From contig CM033408.1 in the NCBI GenBank assembly GCA_019426215.1, forward strand, positions 31,227,953-31,291,952: a DNA stretch of 64,000 nucleotides, given 5' to 3'. Each line of letters opens with the position of its first letter. The first letter of the stretch is position 1. The notes beneath the pieces were generated by a model, which saw only the letters and a list, made by a program, of their open reading frames with translations, had not been told where the DNA came from and did no database searches. Source of the stretch: Buddleja alternifolia (lineage: Eukaryota; Streptophyta; Magnoliopsida; Lamiales; Scrophulariaceae). This document shows positions 35,683-47,541 of this stretch, one piece after another. A program made the position numbers and the translations under genes.

Positions 35683-36524
35683 ATGGCGGCACCAGATGTT
35701 GAATTTAGATGTTTTGTAGGTGGTTTGGCTTGGGCCACCACCGATCAATCTCTCGAGCAGGCTTTCTCACAGTACGGCGAAGTCGTCGATTCGAAGGTCC
35801 GTTTGACGCAGAGATCGGATCTGATCACACGATTCTCTCTCATCTGTTACTAAAAACGTTACTGTTACTGTTACTACTGTTACTAGTGTTACTGTGTTTC
35901 TGTTACTATTTTACCTCTCAAACGGTACGTTCTGTCTTCCTCTTTTTCACCAGAGATGCGAAGATCGGATCATCGTTGAATTTTTTTTCGAGATCTGTGT
36001 GTTGATTTCGTCAGATCTGATGTTTTGTTGTTGTTTTGATTTTGTGTTTGCAGATTATTAACGATCGCGAGACTGGAAGATCTAGAGGATTCGGATTCGT
36101 TACTTTTAGAGATGAACAATCGATGAGAGACGCGATCGAGGCGATGAACGGCCAGGAGCTCGACGGTCGGAGCATAACTGTTAACGAAGCTCAATCGCGC
36201 GGCAGCGGCGGCGGGGGTGGCGGTGGCGGCGGATTCCGTGGAGGACCTCGCCGTGAGGGCGGTTACGGCGGCGGTGGCAACGGTGGAGGTTATGGACGCC
36301 GCGAGGGTGGTTATAGCGGTGGAGGCGGTGGATATGGCCGCCGTGAGGGAGGATATGGTGGCGGTCGTGAAGGAGGATATGGAGGCGGTCGTGAAGGAGG
36401 TTATGGAGGTGGTCGTGAAGGAGGTTATGGCGGTGGCTATGGCGGTGGCCGTGGCGGCGGTTACGGCGGTGAGCGTGGCTACGCGCGGAGTGGCGGCGCG
36501 TCTGAAGGAAATTGGAGGAATTAG
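35683..36524 (+). CDS. Glycine-rich RNA-binding protein (GRP7/GRP8 class)
   Basis: Two exons, 35683-35796 and 36054-36524, separated by a 257-nt GT-AG intron; 194 aa. The RRM spans about residues 8-84, with RNP2 CFVGGLAW beginning at Cys10 and RNP1 RGFGFVTF at 49-56. The rest is Gly-rich with repeated GGYGGGREGGYGGG units and a GNWRN end. The intron position (after ...VVDSK) is the one I remember for Arabidopsis GRP7. The family binds RNA in nucleus and cytoplasm, acts in cold, stress and clock-linked post-transcriptional control, and GRP7/8 regulate their own splicing. The start at 35683 was chosen because MAAPDVEFRCFVGGLAWAT aligns with the family N-terminus; the earlier ATG at 35623 lies in the CT-rich leader. 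A poly(A) signal AATAAA lies at 36708-36713. Confidence 0.96.
35797..36053 (+). promoter_or_regulatory. GRP intron with possible alternative donor
   Basis: Besides the used donor (AAG|GTCCGT at 35797), a strong-looking second donor ACG|GTACGT lies at 35925, preceded by an irregular TTACTG repeat (about 35860-35915). In Arabidopsis GRP7, protein-dependent use of an intronic donor gives a transcript with an early stop. The layout here would allow the same, because the in-frame stop TAA follows exon 1 at 35851-35853. Confidence 0.5.
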
Positions 36525-36707
36525 GGTTTGGGTGTTTGATTGTTGGTGTGTTGGATGTTTCGGTGAAGTTTGTGTGTTGAAGTTGTTACGGTGTCGTTTG
36601 GTGTCTGGTTATTGGTTTACTGTGTTTTTGACCTTTGGTTTCGGAGTTGTCAACTTGTTAGTGCGTTTTCATCATTGTATAAATCCATATTTACAGAAAT
36701 TCTGTTG

Positions 36708-36713
36708 AATAAA
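36708..36713 (+). terminator. Polyadenylation signal of the GRP gene
   Basis: AATAAA 184 bases after the stop codon, in a T-rich 3' UTR. Confidence 0.6.
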
Positions 36714-37600
36714 GTGAATTTGAGGTTTTTACAGATTTTTTTATTTTGGTAGACTTGTAGTTTTTTGTTATTCATTTTGTTTATTTAATTTCATTTTGTA
36801 TGCGTGATATATTAATTAATTTTATGTTAGATTGAGTTTAATAGTTTGAATGTAATTTCTACGTCTATTTCTACATTTTGATCTATGGAAGATATAAATA
36901 GCGTGATTATTGGATTCGACTCAGCATAAAATTTTGAACGTTTGGAATATCAATCATTTACCTTTTCTTTTGAGTGATTTGATGGGAATGATTGTTTGCT
37001 CCATGTCCCTGGATCACTTAGATTAAGCCAAGTCATCCGACGGCGTAGATTGAGCCACGTGAATTTTTATCTTTCATATCATTATGGCCTTCATGGCACA
37101 TGGGAACGCCGAGGAATTTGATCATATTATTAATTTTAATAGGCAATGAATTATTAGTTTAGAGAGGGACGGACCCGAGGTCTGGTGGGGTATCACTCCT
37201 CAACTTCGACAATTTTTTTTTCAGGAATTTCTGATTTTTGAAATTTTGTTTCCCAAATTTTAAAAATATTAGGCTCCGTATAGTTGTATTTTCGAAAATG
37301 AATTTTGATTTTTTTTGGGAAATGTGTATTATAAAAATTCGTGTGAAAATGTTGACTTAATTTGTTTGTTTGGATGTATTTTTAGAATTTGATTGAAAGT
37401 AGTGTAGATGTGATATAAAATTAATTTTTATTAGGATTTGATATATGAAATGATTGAGTTAGTTATGAATGTGATGAAGATGAGGGAAAAGATATTAAAA
37501 TAATATATATTTTTTTATAATGTTATGAGTTGGTAATAAAGGAATATATATATGTGTGTATATATATATATACATATACACACACATAATATAATATATA

Positions 37601-38690
37601 GAATTATTACCGCTAATCATCCCTCATGTCACGCAAAAGTGTCACTTTAGTCGTTCTTGTGAAAAAATTATCACTTTCATCCCTCATGTCCATAGTTTGT
37701 ACCCGATGGTCCTTTTTTCGACATTCCGACCAGATTTTCCGACTTCCCACGCGAAAATAGGGCTATTCAGGCATATATCGTGAGCGTCTTCACGAGAAAA
37801 TTTATAACTCATTGTAGAAAGCTTGGATTCATGAACCGTTTTTTTCCCATGAAACTAGACACATAGGGCTATCCACGCATATATCGCACATAATTAGGAA
37901 ATGTCTAGAACAAAGCAGTTTTGTATTATAAAATTAGCTAAAAATCTATCGGCTGTGCAGACAGCTGTGCGCGTCTTCACGAGAAAATTCATAACTCATT
38001 GTAGAAAAGCTCGAATTTATGAACCGTTTTCTTCCCATGAAACTAGACACATAGGGATATCCATGCGTATATCGAAAATAATCAGGAGACATCTATAACA
38101 AAGCAGTTTTGTATTAAAAAATTAGCTAAAAATCTGTCGGCTGTGCAGATAGCTGTGCGCGTCTTCACGAGAAAATTCATAACTCATTGTAGAAAGCTCG
38201 GATTCATGAACCGTTTTCTTCACATGAAAGTAGACACATGGGTCTATCCACGCATATATCGTACATAATTAGGAGACGTCTAGAACAAAGCAGTTTTGTA
38301 TTAAAAAATTAGCTAAAAAATTAGCTAAGCATCATTTACGACAGATTTTTAACTAATTTTTTAATACAAAACTGCTTTGTTCTAGACGTCTCCTGATTAT
38401 GTGCAATATATGCGTGGATAGCCCTATGTGTCTAGTTTCATGGGAAGAAAACGGTTCATGAATCTGAATTTTCTACAATGAGTTATGAATTTTCTCGTGA
38501 AGACGCGCATATTATATGCGTGGATAGCCCTATTTTCGGGTGGGAAGCCGGAAAATCTAGTCGGAATTTCAAAAAAAGGACCATCTGGGTACAAATTATG
38601 GACATAAGGGATGAAAGTGATAATTTTTTCACAAGAGCGGCTAAAGTGACACTTTTGCGAGACATGGGGGATGATTAGCGTTAATAGCTC
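37601..38690. mobile_element. Foldback MULE-like element, 1,090 bp, 9-bp TSD
   Basis: The termini are GAATTATTACCGCTAATCAT and, inverted, GAGCTATTAACGCTAATCAT. Both sides are flanked by TAATATATA (37592-37600 and 38691-38699), the 9-bp duplication length of Mutator-like elements; the site is AT-rich, so chance cannot be excluded. The left half contains three tandem modules with a 187-188-bp period, each beginning CGTCTTCACGAGAAAA (37785, 37972, 38160). The right half carries one inverted copy (about 38341-38515). There is no transposase frame. The outer arms are homologous to those at 8909-9341. Confidence 0.8.
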
Positions 38691-39577
38691 TAATATATAT
38701 TATACAAATAGAATAAAAAGACAAAAAAAAAAAAAGGCAATTAGACAGTGGGGGGCGTTCATGGGTTTGGAGGGTGGGGGGCCCTTCATTTTTAATTTTT
38801 TTTTTGTCGCTTGTTCACTTCTTTTTAACTTTAGATTTTTATCATTTTTCCATTTCGTGTTTTCTTTTCAATTTTATATTTAAAAGTTCAAGAAAATTGA
38901 ATCTTGTTCGTCTATATTTATAATAGTTAGTGTAATTATACGGTTCGTATTGGACAAATATAAAAATAGAATGTGGTCCATATATGCAATATTTTATCAA
39001 ATGTGTAAATATGATTGGAGTATAAGTAATTCTATATTTCTTTTTTCATTTACATATAATATTTTATTTCCAATTTGATTGAGGCAAATTTATTTCCATC
39101 TTCTTATAATGAGATACTATGATGTTACAAAAAATCTTTGCTCGAGTTCGAGCCGAGAAATTTGGTGAGACTTGGCTCGAGCTCGGCTCGTGGGCAACCC
39201 TATTAAATACCACGTTAGTACCAAAATGAAATAATCGAGATTCAATCAGTATTTATTTGAATATTGAGAAGCTAAAAAAGTGTAATTTAAAATCCAATAA
39301 ACAGCAAACGAAATTATTAAACTTAAATTATAAATCACACAATATTGTATATACTTTTGGTAAAAGCATGGCCAATTAAGTCTCAATTCAAGTACACATA
39401 TTATTAAATATATATGAAATATTAAATATTAAATCACACAATATTTTTTTTTCAAATTATATATTATTAAATATTATTTAATAATAATAATTGAAATATT
39501 TAAAAAATTGAATAGGAATTTTTATTATATAAAATATGAAAAAGTAAGAAAGATAATTAGTTGGATAGTGGGATTGT

Positions 39578-39969
39578 CAGTAGGGATGTAAGTTGAGCCG
39601 AGCCGGCTCGCGAGCCTGGCGAGCCGGCTCGACTCGAGCTCTACTCGAGCTCGAGTTTCACGAGCTCGAGCTCGAGCTCGAGCCTAAATGTATCCGCAAA
39701 AAGCTCGCGAGCCCGGCTCGCGAGCTTTTTCATAATTTTATATATATATTTTTATATATTAAACATTAATTATATATATTAAATATTAATTATATATTAT
39801 AATTACCAGGCTCGCGAGCCCAATTCAAGCTTGAGCTCGCGAGCCTGGCTCGAGCTCGTTTTTTAACAAACGAGCTCGAGCTCGAGCTCGTGAGCTCAGG
39901 CTCAAGCTCGAGCTCGAGCCTGGCAAATTTGCCAGACTCGGCTCGAGCTCGGCTCGTTTACATCCCTAG
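39578..39969. mobile_element. GAGCTCG-rich terminal inverted-repeat element
   Basis: It begins TAGGGATGTAAGTTGAGCCG and ends with the inverted form (CTCGTTTACATCCCTA). GGATTGT occurs just outside both ends, which may be remains of an 8-bp hAT duplication. The arms are made of repeated self-complementary GAGCTCGAGCTCG units around an AT-rich centre. Such elements are common and non-coding in plants. Confidence 0.65.
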
Positions 39970-40664
39970 GATTGTGTAATTAATGATAAAATATTGTGAA
40001 AAGATTGAAATGATTGGTTGTTATATAGGGGAATGTGTAGTTATTTAAAATTTGACCATTTTCTGTTGAATTTGGCTTGGACTGTGTATTTTCATTTTTT
40101 GGTGATCCAAAAAATGAAAATATTTCCTAAATACACAACCATACATAGCCTTAGTTTTGCAATTTTTTTTCTGTATTCATCCCTTGAACTCCAAATCTTG
40201 GCTTCGATCCCTTGAACTCTAAATCTTGGCTTCGTTCCGATAAGGAAAAACTTGATATCTATTTTTATTAGCAAGACTTCTTAAATTAGATATCCTTTTC
40301 TTCGTCTGTACTTGTTTCTAGGTAGGATTCATTCCTTATTTGCTATTGATATGTGAAAATTATACCCATACTATAGATTCGTAAATTTAAATGGATCCGA
40401 ATATGAATCTAGGATAGTAGTTCATCTTTCTCCACCATCTTTTATTACTCGATTAGTGAATTCAAATAGATCGAAGAAGAATCAAGAATTGGAATCGAGT
40501 CTTTAATTAGACTCATAGCATTCGCCTTTGGATTTGAAATAATATTATTGTCATAACATTAAATATTACTATTATTTTTCTTCAACTACTACATACTTGA
40601 TTGATTATCTATGTTTTATATTATTATTTTTATAGTTTCTTATCCTTCAAATCTTTTGAGTTGG

Positions 40665-40841
40665 GACCCAAGGCTAGTTAGCTTTAATGATATCAACTTA
40701 AACTTTCATGTGGGAGGTCATGTGTTCAATTACTTCTTATTTGGAGTCTTATTGGGTTTGTGTGACCCTTAATTAAAAACTATCGATCCGAATTTATCGG
40801 GTTAGGGCATCATCTTCATCTAGAATTAAAAAATAAAAAAA
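40665..40841 (+). mobile_element. SINE family A, copy 2, 16-bp TSD
   Basis: Flanked by AAATCTTTTGAGTTGG at 40649-40664 and 40842-40857. The 3' module reads ATCCGAATTTATCGGGTTAG and ends TCTAGAATTAAAAAATAAAA. The 5' tRNA-like part is decayed (box B-like ATGTGTTCAATTACTT). Confidence 0.85.
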
Positions 40842-41158
40842 AAATCTTTTGAGTTGGAAACTCAAATTTAGTTTGAATAACGGAAAGCATCTCTTAATTT
40901 TTTTTTTTTCTGAATTAAGGCAATTATGGGTATTGAAATTGAGGAAGAAAAGCCCACAATTATATTTGGCTGGCCCAATGTCCAAGAATTGAAAGTTCTG
41001 GGCTTTATCTTGTTACTGTAAAAACAGTATTTGGGCTTAAAAAAGCCTCACTGAAGTCTGATTTAGATGGGCCGACGCCCTTTTGGCCCGATTCTCTCAA
41101 AGCCCAAGCATGTTGAAATAGGATTATGAATGAAAAAAGAAAAGAAGAAATATCGAAA

Positions 41159-41332
41159 ACCCAAAACTTGTTGGTCTAGTGGTCATAGGTTCGAATCCAG
41201 ACCGCCACAATTTGTGGTTCTTCCCTCCTTTATGGAGTTAAATAAAGTCTTTATAACTCAAAATTATAACTATCAACCCGAGTTTATCGGGTTAGATATG
41301 TAGGGTATCTATCCCCTTCCTCTTGAATTAAA
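41159..41332 (+). mobile_element. SINE family A, copy 3, 14-bp TSD
   Basis: Flanked by AAGAAATATCGAAA at 41145-41158 and 41333-41346. It has box A-like TTGGTCTAGTGGTC, box B AGGTTCGAATCC, and the 3' module AACCCGAGTTTATCGGGTTAG-like ending in TTGAATTAAA. This is the copy with the best-preserved Pol III boxes. Confidence 0.85.
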
Positions 41333-41346
41333 AAGAAATATCGAAA

Positions 41347-41706
41347 GGAGAAGAGCTAAAAGGTACAAATCTTTTGTGTCAAAAAAAAAAAGGTACAAAA
41401 TTTTTGCATGTGCATTTTGTGTTTCTTTTCGCTTTTCCAATTTTCTTCTACGACCAACTAACGTTAATGGTGTTGATGCACTGAATTTTAATAAATGGAA
41501 AATCCTTTTGATTGGAGTCGATTTTGTCAGGATCTTTCGACTCAATTAAGAGGTTCGGGATCGTCGATCTTTAATTTATTAAAGCAACTAGCATGAAGTT
41601 GAAACATTATTGTTAAGGTCCTTGGGTTTGACCACAACGATGACTCTCAAATGATTAAAGTCGACCACAAAATTAAATGGACAATATAGTCAAATGCTAA
41701 GAATAG
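41347..41706. other. Gene-free spacer
   Basis: No feature was recognised between the SINE and the LINE-derived element. Confidence 0.4.
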
Positions 41707-41722
41707 AAGGACATGATTTGCA

Positions 41723-42764
41723 TGTTGATAATAAAGTGAGTTTTAGCTGCAATTTTTCTCTCTCTTCTTGAGAGCTCTCTCTCTTTTTGAGAGTTTTTTT
41801 TTTCTCTCTTCTTGAGAGCTCTCCCCACCACCTTCACAGCCTCCTCCACCGCGCCATCTTATCTCTCCACCACCTCCATCGCGCCATCTCCCCTTAGCCT
41901 CGCCGTACCAGCTCTTTTCCATCACGGCGCTTCCATGCCTTCGCCGTCCACTGCTACCCTTGCCATCAAGTTTCGCCGAGGTCAGATCGAGCCGAACTCC
42001 ATTGTCATGGAATTTTTGGGTGAACCAAAGGACAGATCCGACGTCTTTATGGCCGGATCTGAGTTCTTTATGGTCGAATCTGAGCTCTCTCCACCATGGA
42101 AGTCACCTCTTGACCGGGGATGAAAGGACCCGTTTTGACCGAGAGCTTGATCAACTCTTGGGTCGGATTTGGGACTCACCACATCTTCTTGATATGATTC
42201 TATTGTGGTGTTCTTTGCGTCTTTCTAATTTCTGCTTTTTATTTGATTGTGTCATTTTTTCCTTTTCGTTTTGTTTGAGGCGTTGGGGTTTTGGTTATTG
42301 CCAAAGGTGCTTCCTCGTAGGTGCCAAGTTTTTGCCTGTTCCAAGATTACATATTATTGATACAACTTGCATGCATTGGTCTCCTCCAGAAATTGGGTGG
42401 GTGAAAATTATCTTTGATGAAACCCTTTTTCCTGACCCGAAAGGTGTAGGAGTGGGGATTGTTGCCCGGGCATTGGCGTGTGTAGATGGGCTTACTACGT
42501 TGAATTTGCAAGGTTGGAGTTATGTGGTTCTCGAGGGTGATTGTCTTTCCCTCTTTCAGAAAATTAATTCACCATCGGAAGACATGTCTTCTGTGGGTCA
42601 TTTCGTTTCTGTTTTTCGGTTGTTGTTTGTTTCGCTTAGATAGTATTTGTGTTGTTTGTTGTTTAGCACGTGGTGCTCATTTGTTTGTTCCCGGAGTTGT
42701 TTTGGGTTTGTTTGTGGCTGACTTAGCCTAATATATATTTACCGTTTCCTTTAAAAAAAAAAAA
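41723..42764 (+). mobile_element. LINE-derived retroelement, 1,042 bp, with RNase H fragment
   Basis: Flanked by the perfect 16-bp duplication AAGGACATGATTTGCA (41707-41722 and 42765-42780) and ending in poly(A). It starts with a CT-rich 5' part in which TTCTTGAGAGCTCTC is repeated. An open frame (41960-42643, 227 codons from its first ATG; open from further upstream) begins with unrecognised Pro/Ser-rich sequence. Its C-terminal part, GWVKIIFDETLFPDPKGVGV then VVLEGDCLSLFQKIN, matches the RNase H-like domain at the end of plant LINE ORF2. No reverse transcriptase is present, so it was moved by another LINE. The joint of foreign 5' sequence to a LINE 3' end suggests template switching or a non-autonomous family. 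Confidence 0.8.
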
Positions 42765-42910
42765 AAGGACATGATTTGCAAATTATGCTTAATCATAATT
42801 TACCTATAATGACTCTCAATAATATAAGACCATTTTGTAAATATGATCTATTTAGTTGAAGAAACCCTGCATTATAATTCATTCAGAAGCCAAAAAGCAA
42901 TTAAAAAATA

Positions 42911-43513
42911 GGGAAAATTGCTAAACCCCCCCCTAAAATAAATTTTGGTATCCAGAAAACCTAAAAAATATTTTTCAATTCAATCCAAAAAGCTCCACCA
43001 ACTTTTTATTCAAAAAACTCCAACATTTAGGTTTAATAAATTTATGGACCTAATCGCCCTTGACCTTCTAAATTAAAAATCAATCAATTGTAGTTTTATG
43101 TAGAAATTTTTTTATATAAAAATTTTATATTGATAATCACACTTATTATGATTTTAATCTTAAATTTCCAATTTTTTTAATTTTTTAAAAGTTTTAAAAT
43201 AATATTTTTTTAGGTAAGTATCAGATTAAAATCAAAAATAAATTATATAAAAATATTTAATATTGAAAATAAAATCTGTATTACACGATTGATCAATTTT
43301 AAAAAATTAAAATAAAATAATTCTGATAAAAAATCTGTTAATTAATTCTTTACTTAATAAATGAAGAGTAATTTAGTCTAAAAAGTTGTTAATCCTAACT
43401 TTTGAATTTTTTGTAATGAAAAATTTGTAGAATGGGTTTTTGAGATTGAAAAATATTTTGATTGGTTTTTTGGATACAAAAAATTATTTTAGGGGGGTTT
43501 TAGTATTTTTCCC
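42911..43513. mobile_element. Terminal inverted-repeat element, 603 bp
   Basis: The left end is GGGAAAATTGCTAAACCCC; the right end, inverted, is GGGAAAAATACTAAAACCCC. The inner arms (GGTATCCAGAAAACC and TTTTTTGGATACAA) pair over about 100 bp. The flanks are A-rich (AAAAAATA on both sides), compatible with an 8-9-bp duplication. The middle is AT-rich and non-coding. Confidence 0.7.
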
Positions 43514-46500
43514 AAAAAAATATTCATACGAGGATAATTTTTCGGAGGATCAAGACAATACGAGTTGGTTCACCCTATGTAGTTGATTGCAGCGATGTGT
43601 GGTGGTAAAAATCGTCCTACCATATTTTAGTCCAAGAATGTATAATGAACCAATTCCAATGAGCTTGTATACATTGTCCCACAATATCTTTTTGAATCTT
43701 TTTAATTTTAGTATCAAAGTAAAACTGCAAAAGTTTCAAGAAACCAATACTGTAACTACTGCACATATGATCGTTTGTAGACAACTTGAATGAAAGAATC
43801 CTTGTGGGCATCTACGAATAGAACAGGTGGGATCAATCCTTATTTAAACTCAATGTGAAAATATCAAATGATTCTAATTATGTCATATAAGAATTACGAC
43901 ATGCAAGTATAACATAATCAAGATCGTTTGTTGTTCGTTGTTCCATATTAAGAACTTTCATAAGCGGGCTTTAAACTCACAAACCTAATTGAAAGAATCC
44001 ATCCATTTCTTATTATGACTTCAAGAGGAAGATTTCTTACTTATGAACTGGTCCCGGTTTTAGTGACGAACATTATTCTTTGTGTTTTATTCTTTGATCA
44101 TTTACGTTTTATTTTTTCTTCTACTCGCCTGAATCCATGATTCAAGCATGGCATTAGACTCTATTGTACCTTGATCTTGTTTATCCGAGATATTGCAATA
44201 TACATGTCAAGATTTTGGATCAGTCTATAGTGGACTAGTTTTATTAGAATTGGTCGATCATACACATATCACGCCTATTGCAATCAACAATGTTGGTTGG
44301 GCCAACTCCTATAAACTTAACAAGAATTATTTGTACATGTTCGTACATAGGGGCAAATTTTGAACTTTTCTTGGACTTAACTAACACAATCATTTTTAAG
44401 GATGAAAGTAGGCAGCAGAAGACAAAGTCTTCCCGAAAAATAGAAAAAGTACTTGGAAATAATTTTTCAAATGAATCTTTGTGTGAAGGCCATCAAAATC
44501 TTCTATACAAGTACAAAAAAGATTTTGGGGCCCTTGAGAACACAAGAAATCTTCTATTGCAAAATGGTGTTGCATATCATGTCTATCCGACAAGTGTATA
44601 TAATCCATATTTAATTTATAATCAAGGTTAAATTTTATCCACATGTCATTCATTTATGAAGTGTAATAGGAGATTGCAACATCTTTTGTAATAGAAGATC
44701 TGAACTGCCTTGCGAACTATTTTGCCGTCAATTAGTTTAGTCCGTTTCGAATTAGTGTCTTATCTCATCTATTTCATCTTTTTTATGTCACTTGTACCAA
44801 AAAAATGTCACTCATAAATTTTCTTTTCCAAAATATATAGATGATGCCAAATTGAAACATGCATGTTTTGAAATAATAGATTTGATACGTTTATTATAAT
44901 TAGTTATAGGTAAGATGATTGATTGTTATGATGTTTCCTAGCTTCTTTATCCTTCTTTCTTGTTGTGTGAACCATGAAGATTTTGGAACCTATGAAAATT
45001 CTAGTTCAAATATCATCAAGTCGAATTCAAGTGTAATTTACAAGGTTGACAAATTATACTTATGATGTGGTTATTTACAAGACAACTAAATTACACTTAG
45101 AATCAACAAACTCGATTCAAAGTAGAATTCTCAATAAATCTTTGAATTATTTTGATAAGGTTACTCGTGATATAAGATAATATTAACAAGTGAGTTACTG
45201 TAAGAAGACATTAACAATAACATGAAATTAACCTCGATTGTCCGCATGCCCATATTATTCTAGATTAGATTAGGATTTGTTGGACCCAAAATTGGATAAG
45301 ACAATATAAAAAAAAATATCGAACTTGGTCGAAATTAAACTAATTAAGAAAAAGTCAATGAGTTATACTTGTCATATGGTTAGTGGATCGGAAGATAGGA
45401 GTTCGGGTATACTAATCAATTACACTGATTTTGTGATTAATTGAATGTGACCAGACGCGATTTAAATAGAAATTTTATACATACATTAATCATTTGTATA
45501 CTTCACAAAAAAAAAAACATTTACTAACTAAATAACAATATAGATATTATGCATTTGTCATGTGATTTATTGGGTATATGCATAAACTTTTTAATGAATT
45601 TTTTTTTGTCTAGTGGCATGCATGCTTGTCCTTGAAGGATATTAACCCAATCAAAAAGGAAATAGGCAATCCCGATGAACCAAACCATGTGAACAACTAC
45701 TGATTAGATGAGCTAATATGGTATAGATTGGAATTCTAATACTATATATATATATATACATATAGATTCCATAAATAAACAACGAAGATTAAGCTGATTA
45801 TGACTACTACTACTTAATAGTGACAAAGAATTGACAATTAAATAACCCAAAATTCTTCAAACTTTGGGACTGGATATTGGAAAAATCTATGCTGGATAGG
45901 GATAGGTAGTAGCCTAGTTAGATATAGGAACTAATACTCCCCTCTATAAAGGGGTTCAATAATCTTTAAATATGAAGTTGTTCGAGACAATAGTTTGACC
46001 ACCCGTAAAGTTAAGTTTGTTCAAGAAAATGTGCACGTTGTTGGAATTAATGTGACAATCTAGCTTGCTGAACAGGAGGTATGACTCATTTTTATCTCTG
46101 ACCGGATTAAATCTATCTTGAATATAATTTACAAAGTGAATAATTTATATTTATCATGTGATTGAATGCAAGACAAGTAAAATAGACTAGGTATTGACTG
46201 AACCTAATCCAAACTAGAATTTCCCACAAAGGCTACAATCGTCGCCCTTACCCTCACCCCCGAGCTTATTAAAAACTTGCATTTTAATGAGTTCTGATAT
46301 ACCAAGCTTGGGTCCTGGGTCGTTCGTGTATACGAACCTGTTAGTGACGTTAATTTACCTAGCCAAAACTCCCAAGTCGGTCATTAATACGAGTCTAGTG
46401 AGTAGTGAAAGTGAATACAAATCCAACTTTCATCAAATACAAGTTATGCTTTGGCGTTAGGTTTGAAGGATCCGCGTGTTTCTAAATGGACCCAATAGGG

Positions 46501-47084
46501 TCGACCCGTAACCTTAAGTGAGACCCGGGATTAGAACCGTCTATTAACTACACGTGGTGTGATCTTAGGGCCCCGACTGTCACTATCATATCCGTACGAT
46601 ATTGACATCTATAAATATCATCTCAGAACAAATAATAAGGGTTCACAATCTGATTTTCTACTATAAATTTGAGAGTAAGTTCTCTATATACAAATTTGGA
46701 CTCTTCGTACGCAAATACGACTCTCCAACTGGAAGCGTATCTTTCTCTTGAACTACGTTAGACTTGATCCTCAAGTGGGTACGTAGTCAGCTTAGTGCAA
46801 TCTAAGTGCAGTCTATAATCCAGTTTTCACCTCGTATAATCGTGCGACTCGACCCAGACTGAAATAAGAAGGGTCCTCCGAATCTGACCTAAATCAAGTT
46901 CAAATTACTTGCGCTCTATCAAGGTTTAAGTGGCGTATTAAACCAATAAAAATTCATTCAGAATATTTTTCATTAGAATAATATTCCTACGTCTAAAAAA
47001 TTGCTACACTAGTCGCTCCCGACTTACTTTTTCATTGAGAAAAAAGGCCAATTGGCCCCACATCCTCCCACCATCCCAGGAGCT
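43514..47084. other. Gene-free stretch with foldback copies
   Basis: No credible gene. At 44560-44720 an imperfect hairpin contains CTTCTATTGCAAAATGGTGT and GTAATAGAAGATCTG, a motif seen again near 53180, 54770, 55660 and 55810. At 44994-45132 lies a CTAG-ended foldback (GAAAATTCTAGTTCAAATAT to AGTAGAATTCTC). Around 46090-46228 a diverged copy ends ACTAGAATTTCCCA. Bases 46230-47084 form the distal upstream region of the RADIALIS-like gene. Confidence 0.5.
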
Positions 47085-47173
47085 TATAAATAGCAGCATT
47101 CTCCACCTATTTTTCCACCATCTCAACTCAGTATCTTGCTATATATCTATATATATCTATCTATATATATCTA

Positions 47174-47208
<35 letters not shown>

Positions 47209-47251
47209 AAGTCCACTTATCAAAATCACTGTTTTATTCACTTGAGAACTA
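47085..47251 (+). promoter_or_regulatory. TATA box and (ATCT)n leader of RADIALIS-like gene a
   Basis: TATAAATA lies at 47085-47092. The presumed 5' UTR contains a long ATCT/ATAT microsatellite at about 47138-47208, with nine consecutive ATCT units at its end. It stops 43 bases before the ATG. Confidence 0.75.
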
Positions 47252-47506
47252 ATGGCGTCGGTCAGGGCTTGGACTGCAAAGGAGAACAAAGACTTTGAGA
47301 ATGCGCTGGCTGTGTACGACAAGGACACGCCTGACCGTTGGATCAACGTGGCGAGGGCCGTTGGTGGCGGACGGACGGCGGATGAGGTGAAGAAGCATTA
47401 TGAAGATCTTGTGTACGATATCAATAATATAGAGAGTGGTAATGTGCCGATTCCTAATTACAAGAACACCCCCAAGTCCAGAGGTATTGTATACATATCA
47501 TTAACA

Positions 47507-47541
<35 letters not shown>

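Larger units (their letters stand above)
37272..40150. mobile_element. Possible PIF/Harbinger-like element carrying nested insertions
   Basis: The left end is GGCTCCGTATAGTTGTATTT; the right end, read inverted, is GGCTATGTATGGTTGTGTAT. TTA flanks both (37269-37271 and 40151-40153). If these are one element, it was split by the MULE-like element at 37601-38690 and the GAGCTCG element at 39578-39969. The span 38700-39540 is AT-rich with no frame. The termini match only in part, so the unity of the element is inference. Confidence 0.45.

Noticed and set aside
36217..36708. Long open frame in the GRP exon, second frame
   Set aside because: It is a shadow of the Gly-rich coding sequence; GGN repeats keep other frames open.
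38478..38678. Open frames at 38.48-38.68 kb
   Set aside because: They lie in an arm of the foldback MULE-like element, with no domain.
44278..44631. 117-codon plus-strand frame
   Set aside because: No recognisable domain, AT-rich codons, and it overlaps a hairpin repeat.
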